63,077 bases of DNA, from NCBI RefSeq assembly GCF_008923245.1, contig NZ_WBOS01000021.1, positions 1 to 63,077 on the forward strand, given 5' to 3'. Each line of letters opens with the position of its first letter. Position 1 is the stretch's first letter. The translations under genes were made by a program, and so were the position numbers. Source of the DNA: Cytobacillus depressus (GTDB taxonomy: Bacteria > Bacillota > Bacilli > Bacillales > Cytobacillaceae). Positions 1 through 8,895 of the stretch are shown here, in pieces. The notes below the pieces were generated by a model that was not told the origin of the DNA, did not search any database, and was given only the letters and a program-made list of their open reading frames with translations.

Positions 1-464
1 TTTTCAAAGAACTATTTTTTCGAGACAGGATATTAATATATCATCTCGCTCTTAAACTGTCAATCACTTTTTTAAAATAATTTTTTATTTTAGTGGCGAC
101 AAGAATATACTTTACAGCATTTCTTATCTAATGTCAACAAATAAATATAATTTATTTTAAAAAATAATTTCTCACTACTTTTTCGTGGTGAGATTTACTA
201 TATTACTATCATATTTTTAAAAAGTCAATAGATAAGATTCATATATTTTATACTACCTTCACAATCCCCAATTATTAATCGTTATAACGCTCACTTAATA
301 GTAATAAAAGTAGTTTAGGAGTTCTTTATTTATTAAGGAGCGTCTAGAATACTTAACTCTTTTGAATCTGTCCCGAAAAATACATCAGGTTGCCTGAATA
401 GCAACGTTATAGTTTAGCAGAAATACAGATTATCCAGTTCTCTTAACTTCTCTTAATTACCTCT
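1..464. other. Gene-free AT-rich stretch with two hairpins
   Basis: I see no gene here. Two inverted repeats stand out: one at 21-48 (arms CGAGA/TCTCG around a further GATAT/ATATC pairing) and one at 170-193 (9-bp stem TCTCACTAC/GTGGTGAGA, loop TTTTTC). The second, read on the minus strand, is followed by an AT-rich run and could be a terminator for the HAD gene, but it lies almost 300 bp beyond its stop, so this is weak. Confidence 0.4.
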
Positions 465-1148
465 TTACTTCACAAGCTTTAAAAGATCTGTTAACTCACG
501 GATTTCATACGTCGGTTTAATTCCTAAATTATTTTCCTTAAGATGCGGATTAAACCAACAAGTGTCAATTCCGTAATTTATTCCACCTTGAATATCAGAT
601 GTCAAAGAGTCGCCTACGATCAACACCTTAGACTTATCTGCAATTTGTAGCTTCGAAAACGCATAATCAAAAATACCTTTTTCAGGCTTCTGGAAGCCAG
701 CCTCTTCAGAAATAATAATCTGTTCAAAAGTATTGCAGAGTGGAGAGCCTTCAATTCTTGATGTTTGGACTTCTTTAAATCCGTTCGTAATAATAGCGAG
801 TCGACATCCGGAAAGATTTTCACATATATCTACAGCGCCTCGTACAAGGTGTATTTCCTTGCCCAAATATCCAAGGTAAATATCGCTAAATATCTTTTCA
901 TTGATTTCAAGATTATGTGCAAGGAACAACCTCCTAAATCTTTCTACTCCCAGTTCAGATATAGTGATAAGTCCTTGTTCTAATTCTCTCCATAGTACTC
1001 TGTTAATCTCTTCGTAACTTACTCGATAATCTACTGAACCCGTTGGTAATCCAAACATTGCAAAAACATTATGGAGTGCTTGTTTTTCTGACATAGTAAA
1101 GTCTAATAATGTATCATCGACATCAAATAATATGATTTCGTATTTCAT
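465..1148 (-). CDS. HAD-family phosphatase, YjjG/YfnB-like
   Basis: A 227-residue haloacid-dehalogenase hydrolase. Motif I is FDVDDTLLDF at the N terminus with the nucleophilic Asp, motif II is the IITNG stretch in the middle, and motifs III/IV are KPEKGIFDYA and IVGDSLTSDIQGG. This is the subfamily I architecture with a helical cap, typical of YjjG/YfnB nucleotidases that act on pyrimidine nucleoside monophosphates; the exact substrate cannot be read from sequence. An in-frame ATG lies nine codons upstream, but GAGGGA sits correctly before the ATG at 1148, and the family's usual N terminus begins there. It is a single gene with no obvious operon partner. Confidence 0.85.
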   Translation of the reverse strand: MKYEIILFDVDDTLLDFTMSEKQALHNVFAMFGLPTGSVDYRVSYEEINRVLWRELEQGLITISELGVERFRRLFLAHNLEINEKIFSDIYLGYLGKEIHLVRGAVDICENLSGCRLAIITNGFKEVQTSRIEGSPLCNTFEQIIISEEAGFQKPEKGIFDYAFSKLQIADKSKVLIVGDSLTSDIQGGINYGIDTCWFNPHLKENNLGIKPTYEIRELTDLLKLVK

Positions 1149-1350
1149 AAGTGCTTCCCTCATTTCTGCGATCAAGCGTTTTGATTAATAACACTAGCAG
1201 TAATTCTATCATTATATATTCATCAAGCTTGCTGTTACAATATCGAAAGATTTCAGGCTTTGGGAGAGCGTAGATTATAACTACATTCACAATTACTACT
1301 TCTTTAAGAGAGGATTTTCTATATACCGAAAAAATCTCTTTCTAAAGCAA

Positions 1351-2244
1351 TCAATATTTTTGGCTATCTTCTTCCGTAAACCTCATTTGATGTTGTTTTT
1401 TAGATGTAGCGTTTGCTATGAGTACACCAGATAAAATAAGAATAGCACCAAAATATCCTTGTAATCCCATATTTTCATGCAGGAAGATGAAGGCAAGGAT
1501 CGCTGAAAAAATAGGTTCAAGTGAAAAGAGAAAACCTGCGCTTTCAGGTGTCGTATACTTTTGAGCAATTGGCTGCATAACAAAGCCATACGCAGAACAG
1601 ATGAGTGCTAGACCAAGTATCGCAAACCAATGAATCGCATCATTCGGGAAAATAGGCGTTTCAAATAAAAAAATTGAAATGATTGCATAGAGGGCAGCGA
1701 ATCCCAGTTGGTAAATCCCAAGCTGAAAGGCATCAACTTCACGTACAAATCGGTTTGTCACGATAATATGGATCGCATAAAGAAGGGCAGCTACTAAACA
1801 ATATAATGCGCCTGATGCAAAACTGAAACTATCTCTGATTATAAGTAAAGCTAAACCGGTAGTAACAATTAAAACACCCCATACTATTTTTTGACTTGGC
1901 AGCTTATGTGTAATGAAAGTTTGTAAAACAGGAACGAGAATAACAGTTGTACTCGTCAAAAAACCAGCTGTAGAAGCAGTCGTGTTTTTCACTCCATACA
2001 TTAGTGCAATGAAAATCCCAAATAGTAGAGCGCCCACAATCGCACTGTATTTCAACGTTTTAGCATCTGTACGGATTATTTTTTTGAAGAATATTGCTCC
2101 CATAACGATAAATGCAATGCCAAATCGTAAAACAATAATCATTATTGAAGAAATCTCTTCTACACAAAGCTTCATAAGAATATACGATGCTCCCCAAGCC
2201 ATTGAAACCGATGCTAATATCAAGTTTGCTTGTCTTTGTGTCAT
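1351..2244 (-). CDS. EamA (DMT superfamily) metabolite transporter
   Basis: A 297-residue, strongly hydrophobic protein with about ten predicted membrane segments arranged as two EamA repeats (roughly residues 5-135 and 150-280). The N terminus (LILASVSMAWGASYILMK) and the late LEPIFSAILAFIFLHE stretch are typical of drug/metabolite exporters of the YdcZ/RhaT type. The substrate is unknown. It is transcribed divergently from a LysR-type gene 131 bp away, a common arrangement in which the regulator controls the exporter. GGGGAGAGGG precedes the ATG by about 10 bases. An imperfect AAGAGA/TCTCTT hairpin around 1300-1345 may end the transcript. Confidence 0.85.
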   Translation of the reverse strand: MTQRQANLILASVSMAWGASYILMKLCVEEISSIMIIVLRFGIAFIVMGAIFFKKIIRTDAKTLKYSAIVGALLFGIFIALMYGVKNTTASTAGFLTSTTVILVPVLQTFITHKLPSQKIVWGVLIVTTGLALLIIRDSFSFASGALYCLVAALLYAIHIIVTNRFVREVDAFQLGIYQLGFAALYAIISIFLFETPIFPNDAIHWFAILGLALICSAYGFVMQPIAQKYTTPESAGFLFSLEPIFSAILAFIFLHENMGLQGYFGAILILSGVLIANATSKKQHQMRFTEEDSQKY

Positions 2245-2342
2245 AATCGTAAGCCCTCTCCCCTTTCATCTATTCCTCTCAAGATTAGCTACATCGTATC
2301 ACCTATATTTGCATTAATAAAACGAATATTTATAATGGAACT

Positions 2343-2357
2343 ATTAGATTTTCTAAT
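2343..2357 (+). promoter_or_regulatory. Candidate LysR-type operator
   Basis: Perfect 15-bp inverted repeat ATTAGA-TTT-TCTAAT with the T-N11-A pattern of LysR-family boxes (T2344, A2356), just upstream of the ribosome binding site of the LysR gene and inside the divergent promoter region. Its function is inferred. Confidence 0.5.
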
Positions 2358-2375
2358 GCAAAGGGGCTTGTGAGA

Positions 2376-3245
2376 ATGAATTCGTATTATGCTTTTATTA
2401 AAGCCATCGAAACAGGCAGTTTTACCAAAGCTGCTGAAGAGTTAGGCTATACACAGTCTGCCATTAGCCAAATGGTGCAATCATTAGAGGAGGAACTTTC
2501 TACTACTCTTATTATCCGGTCTCGAACGGGCATTACACTGACACCAGATGGCGAGGAATTCTTTCCATACATTAAGAGTATTTGTAATTCACATAGGAAA
2601 TTATTAGAAAAGCATAAAGAAATGGAAGGGCTACATAGTGGGCTTATTCGAATTGGAACATTTTCAAGTGTTTCATGTCATTGGCTACCGGAATTGATGA
2701 AAGATTTTAAGAAACAGTACCCAACTGTTCATTTCGAATTACATCAAGGAGAATACACAGATATCTCTAATTGGATTAAAGAAGGAAGCGTAGATTTCGG
2801 CTTTGTGAATCCAAAATCAGTATCGAATTTAACAACCATTCCCTTGCAAGAAGATGACATGCTTGCTGTATTGCCAGTCAATCATCCTTTAGCTGCATCT
2901 AACAAAGTTACATTGAAAGAATTAACGGATGGGCCTTATATTCTTTTAGATGAGGGAGAAATTAACGAACCACTAACTATTTTCAAACAAAACAACTTTG
3001 AACCGAATATTCAATATCGAGTACATGATGATTATACGATTATGTCTATGATTGAGCAGGGGCTCGGCATTTCTATTTTACCGAAACTTGTTTTGAGTAG
3101 ATGCCCGTATAATATTGTAACTAGAAAAATTACGCCATCTGTCATTCGCACAATTAGTCTGGCATACAAGGACAAAAGGGTATTGCCAATAGCGAGTAGA
3201 TATTTTATTGATTTTATTATTGAAAGGTATAGGAGTTCTGAATGA
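2376..3245 (+). CDS. LysR-family transcriptional regulator
   Basis: A 289-residue regulator. The N-terminal winged helix-turn-helix (about residues 1-60, including FTKAAEELGYTQSAISQM) is followed by a periplasmic-binding-like effector domain from about residue 88 to the end. A GTG two codons upstream is possible, but AAGGGG is placed 9 bases before the ATG at 2376 and only 3 before the GTG, so the ATG is chosen. The gene is divergent from the EamA exporter and probably controls it and itself; the inverted repeat just upstream fits autoregulation. The effector is unknown. Confidence 0.9.
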   Translation: MNSYYAFIKAIETGSFTKAAEELGYTQSAISQMVQSLEEELSTTLIIRSRTGITLTPDGEEFFPYIKSICNSHRKLLEKHKEMEGLHSGLIRIGTFSSVSCHWLPELMKDFKKQYPTVHFELHQGEYTDISNWIKEGSVDFGFVNPKSVSNLTTIPLQEDDMLAVLPVNHPLAASNKVTLKELTDGPYILLDEGEINEPLTIFKQNNFEPNIQYRVHDDYTIMSMIEQGLGISILPKLVLSRCPYNIVTRKITPSVIRTISLAYKDKRVLPIASRYFIDFIIERYRSSE

Positions 3246-3320
3246 AACTTGCAAATATTACATTATTTTATTTTCATGATTCGTCCTTTTTAAAAAATGA
3301 CAAGTTTTGTCGTAATTAAT

Positions 3321-3329
3321 TGGTATACT
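3321..3329 (+). promoter_or_regulatory. Candidate extended -10 promoter
   Basis: TGGTATACT matches an extended -10 element (TGnTATAAT type) 37 bases before the reductase-like gene. No good -35 box is visible, which is usual for extended -10 promoters. Confidence 0.4.
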
Positions 3330-3365
3330 AATTTTATCATCTGAAACAAAGGAATGGAGAGTTAC

Positions 3366-3893
3366 ATGAAAAAACAGCGTAACATTATTTTATACATCGG
3401 TACCTCAATTGATGGCTATATCGCAAATGATGATGGTACATTAGAGTGGTTAGAATCAACAGAAGTAGAAGGAGACTCCGGCTACAATTCACTCCTAGAA
3501 AGAATTGACACTGTTATTATGGGAAAAGAAACTTATGATGTTATTCGTGGATTTGATATGAATTATCCTTATAGCGACTATAATAATTATGTATATTCTA
3601 AATCTGTTCATGGATCAGATGAATATGCTTCATTTATTGATGAAGATGTCAAAACTTTCATTAATAATATAAAACAAAAGCCTGGTAAAGATATATGGTT
3701 AATTGGTGGAGGAAATTTAGCTCGTGAATTTTTCAAAGAAAATTTAATTGATGAATTCCAACTAGCCATTGCACCAATTATTTTAGGAAGAGGAATCTCC
3801 CTTTATAACGGAGAGGATATTACTCTAAAATATACATTAACAAAAGTTGAAAAATTAGGTCAACTTGCTATGCTTCATTATGTCAAAAAATAA
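3366..3893 (+). CDS. Dihydrofolate-reductase-like protein (RibD C-terminal domain family)
   Basis: A 175-residue protein with the fold of the RibD C-terminal reductase domain and of dihydrofolate reductase: an N-terminal strand IILYIGTSIDGYIAN, the central VIMGKETYDV, and the NADPH-binding IWLIGGGNLAREF. Relatives such as YyaP and YwjB of Bacillus are annotated as DHFR-family proteins without proven substrate. The ATG at 3366 is preferred over one four codons earlier because GGAG lies 6 bases before it, while GGA abuts the earlier ATG. A hairpin terminator follows. Confidence 0.8.
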   Translation: MKKQRNIILYIGTSIDGYIANDDGTLEWLESTEVEGDSGYNSLLERIDTVIMGKETYDVIRGFDMNYPYSDYNNYVYSKSVHGSDEYASFIDEDVKTFINNIKQKPGKDIWLIGGGNLAREFFKENLIDEFQLAIAPIILGRGISLYNGEDITLKYTLTKVEKLGQLAMLHYVKK

Positions 3894-3898
3894 TTTAC

Positions 3899-3938
3899 AT
3901 CTTCTCTCCCTTTGTTAGTAGGGGAGGAGATTTTTACC
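3899..3938 (+). terminator. Rho-independent terminator after the reductase-like gene
   Basis: ATCTTCTCTCCC pairs imperfectly with GGGGAGGAGAT across a 10-base loop and is followed by TTTTT and a second T run. Confidence 0.6.
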
Positions 3939-4030
3939 TTTTTTTACACTTCCCCATAGAATCATTCACTTTTCAGTTTAAAGCATAATGATGTAGCGGT
4001 GACCTTTTTATGCTTTAAGTCACAACAAAT

Positions 4031-4058
4031 AAAAAACCACCAAATATGTATTTGGTGG
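4031..4058 (-). terminator. Terminator of ssrA
   Basis: On the minus strand CCACCAAATA pairs with TATTTGGTGG and a run of six T follows. The 5' arm contains the encoded CCA end of the tmRNA, so terminator and mature 3' end overlap. Confidence 0.8.
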
Positions 4059-4411
4059 AGACGGAGGGAGTCGAACCCTCGTCCAGAAATATCGGCACTT
4101 AAGCTTCTACGAGTGTAGTCGACATATTCGCGCTTCGCTGATCCTTCTGCCTATCGACAGGCGTCCGGTCAGCTAGTCTGGTTGTTCTCTTCCTTCATCC
4201 TCAGACGGTGGAATCCGGCGTAGCCCACTTAGAGTGAGTCCCTTACCCTACCACATGGGCAATGGAGGGAGGAACCGCTAAGCGCTATTAAGCAGCTAAA
4301 GCGAAGTTGTTTTGTTGTTTGCCAGTTATAGGCTTTGACGTTTTAACGAGGCCGATCCCCTCGACTCGCGACCTAAGCTCGAACTATCCCTGTCGAATCC
4401 GTAGCGTCCCC
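4053..4411 (-). ncRNA. ssrA: tmRNA
   Basis: Transfer-messenger RNA, about 359 nt, which with SmpB rescues stalled ribosomes and tags the nascent protein for ClpXP-type proteolysis. The 5' end reads GGGGACGCTACGGATTCGAC and the 3' end carries the T-arm GGTTCGACTCCC and an encoded CCA. The tag reading frame at 4288-4323 encodes GKQQNNFALAA followed by TAA; with the alanine carried by the tmRNA the tag is AGKQQNNFALAA, ending in the ALAA degron recognised by ClpX. The smpB gene lies just upstream in the same orientation. Confidence 0.96.
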
Positions 4412-4515
4412 ATTGTAATAGGTCTGCACCGAATCTTATTCTGCATGCTGACAACTAACGGAATGCTCAAGTTTAGCTGAGCTAAGTTATGTGTCACTTC
4501 CTCGTGACAGTTATT

Positions 4516-4543
4516 ATTATAACATACTTGACGATAAATTCAA
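4516..4543 (-). promoter_or_regulatory. Candidate sigma-A promoter for ssrA
   Basis: On the minus strand TTGAAT (4538-4543) and TATAAT (4516-4521) are separated by 16 bases, between smpB and ssrA. Transcription would start about 100 bases before the mature tmRNA 5' end, leaving a leader for RNase P to remove. An inverted repeat TGTCAC-N6-GTGACA (4492-4509) lies at the start of that leader. Confidence 0.55.
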
Positions 4544-4559
4544 TTGTAATTATTTGTAA

Positions 4560-5027
4560 TTACATCTTCTGGCTTTCGCGGAAAGCACGCTCGACTTCAC
4601 GTTTAGCTTCTTTCTTTTTCAGGTCTTCACGTTTATCGTATTTCTTCTTCCCTTTTGCGAGACCGATTAAAACTTTTGCAAAGCCATTTTTTAAATAAAG
4701 CTTTAATGGCACGATGGAATAACCGATTTCCTTTGTATCGCCGATCAATTTATTGATTTCTTTCGCATGAAGAAGCAGCTTTCTTGTTCGCAAAGGATCG
4801 TGGTTGTAACGATTACCTTGTTCGTATGGGCTGATATGCAACCCGATGAGGAAGACTTCTCCTTTTTCAATCCTTGCATAAGAATCTTTTAAATTTATTT
4901 TTCCAGCTCGAATGGATTTGATCTCTGTTCCTTGAAGCACGATTCCTGCTTCATATGTTTCTTCTATCGCATAATCATGATAAGCCTTTTTATTTTGAGC
5001 AATCATTTTTCCGGCGCCTTTTGGCAT
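4560..5027 (-). CDS. smpB: SsrA-binding protein SmpB
   Basis: A 155-residue OB-fold protein that binds tmRNA and delivers it to stalled ribosomes. Family hallmarks are NKKAYHDYAIEETYEAGIVLQGTEIKSIR near the start (shown here as a region, residues 11-39), the central SPYEQGNRYNHDP and the basic C-terminal tail beginning GLAKGKKKYDKRE, which inserts into the mRNA channel. Length is normal. AGGGGGAAG precedes the ATG. It sits between rnr and ssrA, the usual Bacillus order. Confidence 0.97.
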   Translation of the reverse strand: MPKGAGKMIAQNKKAYHDYAIEETYEAGIVLQGTEIKSIRAGKINLKDSYARIEKGEVFLIGLHISPYEQGNRYNHDPLRTRKLLLHAKEINKLIGDTKEIGYSIVPLKLYLKNGFAKVLIGLAKGKKKYDKREDLKKKEAKREVERAFRESQKM

Positions 5028-5110
5028 GGCACTTCCCCCTTACTCTCTTTTCTGCAAGAACAAAACCTTTTGGGGGTTAACTAGCAGAAAAAAATTTCTA
5101 GCATAATTTC

Positions 5111-5139
5111 ATTGTAACAAATTTCCCTCACCCTCTCAA
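5111..5139 (-). promoter_or_regulatory. Sigma-A promoter for smpB
   Basis: On the minus strand TTGAGA (5134-5139) and TACAAT (5111-5116) are 17 bases apart, between the rnr terminator hairpin and smpB, so smpB can be transcribed independently of rnr. Confidence 0.6.
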
Positions 5140-5163
5140 TGAAGAGCCTCTGGATGATGACAA

Positions 5164-5191
5164 AGAGAGCCTTCAATCGTGAAGGCTCTCT
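5164..5191. terminator. Hairpin terminator between rnr and smpB
   Basis: An 11-bp perfect stem (AGAGAGCCTTC with GAAGGCTCTCT, 6-base loop) directly after the rnr stop codon. The T run on the rnr side is short, so read-through into smpB is likely. Confidence 0.6.
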
Positions 5192-5200
5192 ATCTTTTGA

Positions 5201-7534
5201 CTAACGTTTTTTACTCCTTTTGGCCTTAGGAGCATTTTCATAAAACTTCTTTTTCTTTCTCGGATTTTTTCCTGATCCGCCATCATTTTTATTTTTCCCA
5301 TGACCTTGATCAGATTTTTCTTTCCGAGGCTTTCGCTCACTGCTACGTGTGCGGATAATCTTTGGCATTTCTCTCGATTCTCGTCTGCGCGGCGTCCCTT
5401 TCATGCCGACAATTTCGAAATCAATCGAGCGTTCTTCCTTATTAACCTTAATTACTCTGACCGTAATTTCGTCGCCAATTCTGAAGACATTGCCTGTACG
5501 CTCGCCGATCATCGCTAAATGGCGTTCGTCATAGCGATAATAATCATCAGTCATATAACTAACATGGATTAAGCCTTCAATCGTATTCGGCAGTTCGATA
5601 AACATGCCAAAATTCGTCACAGAGCTAATAATTCCATCGTATTCTTGGCCAATTTTATCTTCCATGTATTCTGCTTTTTTCAGCTCGTCTGTTTCGCGCT
5701 CAGCATCAACCGCTCTTCGCTCCATATTGGAGGAATGCTCAGCAATATCCGGAAGAAGGACATTCCACTTTTCCCTCGTTGTGGCATCCAGTTTCCCTTG
5801 AATTAAATACGTTCGGATTAAGCGATGAACGATTAAGTCCGGATAACGGCGAATCGGCGAGGTGAAATGCGTATAAAACTCCGTCGACAGACCGAAGTGT
5901 CCGAGACTTTCAGGATCATATTTCGCCTGCTGCATCGAACGAAGCATAACCGTTGAAACAACCATTTCTTCTGGCTTTCCTTGAACCGCTTCGATAATTT
6001 CCTGTAAGGCCCGTGGATGTACTGAATTGGCCGTTCCTCTCACTAAATAGCCGAAATTTGTAATAAACTCAAAAAATCTTCTCAGCTTATCCTCTTTCGG
6101 ATCCTCGTGAATCCGGTAAATGAATGGAACGTCCAGCCAGTGGAAATGCTCGGCAACCGTTTCATTGGCAGCAAGCATGAACTCTTCAATCAGCCTTTCT
6201 GCTGTTGAACGTTCGCGAAGCACCACATCACTCGGCTTTCCTTCCTCATCCACAATCACTTTCGCTTCTTTAAAATCGAAGTCAATCGCGCCGCGATTCA
6301 TTCGCTTTTGCCGTAAAATCTGGGCAAGCTCTCCCATGAGCTGAAACATCGGAATGAGTGGCTCGTAACGTTTGAGAAGCTCCTCATCCTGATCCTCTAG
6401 AATTTTATTCACATCTGAATAAGTCATCCGCTCCGTAGTTTTGATCACACTTTGGAAAATCTCGTGGGAAACAGCCTCTCCAGTCGAGGTGATTTCCATT
6501 TCACAGGATAAAGTTAGACGATCCACTTGCGGATTCAATGAACAGATGCCATTCGATAGGCGGTGAGGAATCATCGGGATAACCCGGTCAACTAAATATA
6601 CACTCGTTCCGCGGTCAGAAGCTTCCCGATCAATAGGCGAATCCTCAGTGACATAATGAGTAACGTCAGCAATATGAACACCAAGCTTATAATTTCCGTT
6701 GTCTAATTTCTTAACAGTAACGGCATCATCCAAATCCTTTGCATCTGCTCCATCAATCGTGACAATCGTTTCATTTCTTAAATCACGGCGGTTATCCAGA
6801 TCACTTTCGGCAATCGTTTCTGGCGTTTGATTAGCCTGGTTCAGCACTTCATCCGGAAATGCCATTGGGAGACTATGCTTATGTATAACGGATAGAATGT
6901 CTACACCTGGGTCATTTTTATGCCCAAGAATTTGAATGACTTCCCCTTCTGCACTTTTCCTTCCTTCTGGATAGGTCGTAAGTTTTACAACCACTTTATG
7001 TCCTTCGACTGCCCCTAAGGATGCATTTTTCGGAATAAAAATATCGCTTGTAAATTTCTTATCATCCGGAAGGACAAAACCGAAATTCTTACTCTCTGTG
7101 TAAGTGCCCACGATTTGCTGAATACCGCGTTCCAAAATGCGGACAATGGTTCCTTCTCTTCTTTGTCCCGAGCTTTCAGAGCTGACGCGGGCTAAAACGA
7201 TATCACCATGCATCGCATTATTTGTTTCATTCGGCGGGATAAAAATATCATCCATCCCCGGCTCCTCCGGAATAACAAAGGCAAATCCCTTCGCATGTCC
7301 AGTCAGCTTCCCGCGGATCAAGTTCATTTTTTCCGGCAGTCCGTAGCGATTGCTTCTTGTTCTTACTACAAGACCTTTTTCCTCCATTTGAACTAACGCT
7401 TTAACGAAGTCTTTAAATTCGGATGAATCCTCAATCCCGAATGCCGCCTCCATTTCTTGAACCGTTAGCGGCTTATACGCTTCATCTTTCATATAATGGA
7501 GCAGCTTATCAATAATTTGTTGAATATTTTCCAT
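5201..7534 (-). CDS. rnr: Ribonuclease R
   Basis: A 777-residue 3'-5' exoribonuclease that degrades structured RNA and helps trans-translation clear defective mRNA. Order of domains: N-terminal helix-turn-helix (about 1-65), two cold-shock/OB domains (about 70-210), the RNB catalytic domain (about 250-580) with the metal-binding DGADAKDLDDAV motif and HFTSPIRRYPD, an S1 domain (about 625-710, EYDGIISSVTNFGMF), and a lysine/arginine-rich tail that ends KRSKKR. Length is typical. It is upstream of smpB, as in B. subtilis, and AGGGAGGG precedes the ATG. Confidence 0.96.
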   Translation of the reverse strand: MENIQQIIDKLLHYMKDEAYKPLTVQEMEAAFGIEDSSEFKDFVKALVQMEEKGLVVRTRSNRYGLPEKMNLIRGKLTGHAKGFAFVIPEEPGMDDIFIPPNETNNAMHGDIVLARVSSESSGQRREGTIVRILERGIQQIVGTYTESKNFGFVLPDDKKFTSDIFIPKNASLGAVEGHKVVVKLTTYPEGRKSAEGEVIQILGHKNDPGVDILSVIHKHSLPMAFPDEVLNQANQTPETIAESDLDNRRDLRNETIVTIDGADAKDLDDAVTVKKLDNGNYKLGVHIADVTHYVTEDSPIDREASDRGTSVYLVDRVIPMIPHRLSNGICSLNPQVDRLTLSCEMEITSTGEAVSHEIFQSVIKTTERMTYSDVNKILEDQDEELLKRYEPLIPMFQLMGELAQILRQKRMNRGAIDFDFKEAKVIVDEEGKPSDVVLRERSTAERLIEEFMLAANETVAEHFHWLDVPFIYRIHEDPKEDKLRRFFEFITNFGYLVRGTANSVHPRALQEIIEAVQGKPEEMVVSTVMLRSMQQAKYDPESLGHFGLSTEFYTHFTSPIRRYPDLIVHRLIRTYLIQGKLDATTREKWNVLLPDIAEHSSNMERRAVDAERETDELKKAEYMEDKIGQEYDGIISSVTNFGMFIELPNTIEGLIHVSYMTDDYYRYDERHLAMIGERTGNVFRIGDEITVRVIKVNKEERSIDFEIVGMKGTPRRRESREMPKIIRTRSSERKPRKEKSDQGHGKNKNDGGSGKNPRKKKKFYENAPKAKRSKKR

Positions 7535-7568
7535 TTATTGTTTCCCTCCCTTTTGAGGTTCTTTTCTA

Positions 7569-8315
7569 TTATTCTTCCCAATTTAGCTTTTCTAAAAACC
7601 GATATACATCCTCGTGGAGCAAATCCTTTTCTTTATCAAGCGTGATGACATGTCCAGATTCTTCGTACCATTTCAATTCTTTTAAATCATTCTCTACAGC
7701 GTTATAAATAATATTCGCACTGTCTGTATTAATCATATGATCATGCCGTGCTTGAGCAACAAATGTCGGCGAATAGACCATATCGACATTATTTCGAACA
7801 TCCGAAATTAGATTTTGCAGAGCTTTTAATGTTTTCATAGGCGTCTTACGGAAATCTGCCATTTCTTGTTCAATAGCTTCTTCGGTTTTGCCTTCCAATC
7901 TTTTATATTCCCGGGCATATTGTAAAATTCCTTCATACATCACTTCTTCACTTTTTATATACATCGGCGCGCACATCGTAACGATTCCCTTTATAGGTAC
8001 AGTGTATCCTAATTTCATTGAAAATACGCCGCCTAACGAAAGACCGGCAACAGCAATCTCATTATGACCCTTCTTTTTCAAAAACTCATAGCCATCCATT
8101 ACATTTTTCCACCAGTCTTCAGGACCTGTATGGACAAGTTCTTCAGGCGGCACCCCATGGCCTTTATAAAGTGGTGCGTGACATGTATACCCTTTTCCTT
8201 CTAGAAAACGTCCCAACATTCTCACATCAGCCGTATTTCCTGTAAATCCATGCAGCAGCAAAACAGCTCGTTTTCCATTTCCAAAAGTAAACGGCTTCGG
8301 TGCAACAATCTTCAT
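7569..8315 (-). CDS. est: Carboxylesterase (EstA/YvaK type alpha/beta hydrolase)
   Basis: A 248-residue alpha/beta hydrolase of the 30-kDa carboxylesterase/monoacylglycerol-lipase group. The oxyanion region LLHGFTG follows the first strands; the nucleophile motif is GLSLGG near residue 93, an acid occurs in the ARHDHM stretch, and the catalytic His lies in ESGHVITLD near residue 220. This matches the Geobacillus/Bacillus Est30 enzyme, a cytoplasmic esterase acting on short-chain esters. It lies between secG and rnr, its normal place, with 34 bp before rnr, so co-transcription with rnr is likely. Confidence 0.92.
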   Translation of the reverse strand: MKIVAPKPFTFGNGKRAVLLLHGFTGNTADVRMLGRFLEGKGYTCHAPLYKGHGVPPEELVHTGPEDWWKNVMDGYEFLKKKGHNEIAVAGLSLGGVFSMKLGYTVPIKGIVTMCAPMYIKSEEVMYEGILQYAREYKRLEGKTEEAIEQEMADFRKTPMKTLKALQNLISDVRNNVDMVYSPTFVAQARHDHMINTDSANIIYNAVENDLKELKWYEESGHVITLDKEKDLLHEDVYRFLEKLNWEE

Positions 8316-8480
8316 CTATGTAGTTCCCCTTTTCTCTTAAACGTTTGAATACTTTTATTTTTAACAAACCAGCGAGTAACAATCCAATGAAAAGCTTGGC
8401 TGATTTTCTTATGAATTGGAGGTCGACAAAATCGTGACGTATTGTCGAATCAATACCTCTTGTACATTGCGCTAGAAAAG

Positions 8481-8511
8481 AAAAAAACCTGACCCACGAA
8501 AGGCCAGGCAT
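8481..8511 (-). terminator. Terminator after secG
   Basis: On the minus strand CCTGGCC pairs with GGGTCAGG (one G-T pair) over a short loop, followed by seven T. The opposite strand also has a T run. Confidence 0.7.
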
Positions 8512-8514
8512 TTT

Positions 8515-8748
8515 TTAAAAAGTAAAGTAAGAAACTAAAATTGTTAGAACAAAGAAAAGTACGGCAAGAACAACTGTAACTCGGTGTAAAATTAAATCCA
8601 AACCACGTGCTTTTTGTTTTCCAAAAAGCTGCTCCGCTCCTCCAGAAATTGCACCGGAAAGACCAGCACTTTTACCAGATTGAAGAAGCACCACTAGAAT
8701 AAGTCCGATTGAAACAATCGCTAATAGTACGACGAACAATGTATGCAT
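8515..8748 (-). CDS. secG: Preprotein translocase subunit SecG
   Basis: A 77-residue integral membrane subunit of the SecYEG channel. Two membrane helices (about residues 2-22 and 52-74) flank the conserved loop with LLQSGKSAGLSGAISGGAEQ and LFGK. The start is set by AGGAGGTGG 7 bases before the ATG at 8748; an upstream in-frame start lacks such a site. A promoter lies 40-68 bases upstream. Length and neighbourhood (secG-est-rnr-smpB-ssrA) are those of Bacillus. Confidence 0.95.
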   Translation of the reverse strand: MHTLFVVLLAIVSIGLILVVLLQSGKSAGLSGAISGGAEQLFGKQKARGLDLILHRVTVVLAVLFFVLTILVSYFTF

Positions 8749-8787
8749 AAAGGCCACCTCCTGAAAACGCACAACTACAATATTTTA

Positions 8788-8816
8788 AATTTATCATATT
8801 TTAATGAGATGTACAA
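8788..8816 (-). promoter_or_regulatory. Candidate sigma-A promoter for secG
   Basis: On the minus strand TTGTAC (8811-8816) and TAAATT (8788-8793) are 17 bases apart, 40 bases before the secG start. Confidence 0.45.
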
Positions 8817-8895
8817 TACCATCTTGATTTCAAAAAAAGAAGGGTTTCTATTCATTAACTCGAATCTATAAATTATGCAAATAAAGGAGTGATAT

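Noticed and set aside
8227..8511. 94-codon minus-strand reading frame between secG and the esterase
   Set aside because: It overlaps the secG terminator and the start of the esterase gene in another frame, with no ribosome binding site.
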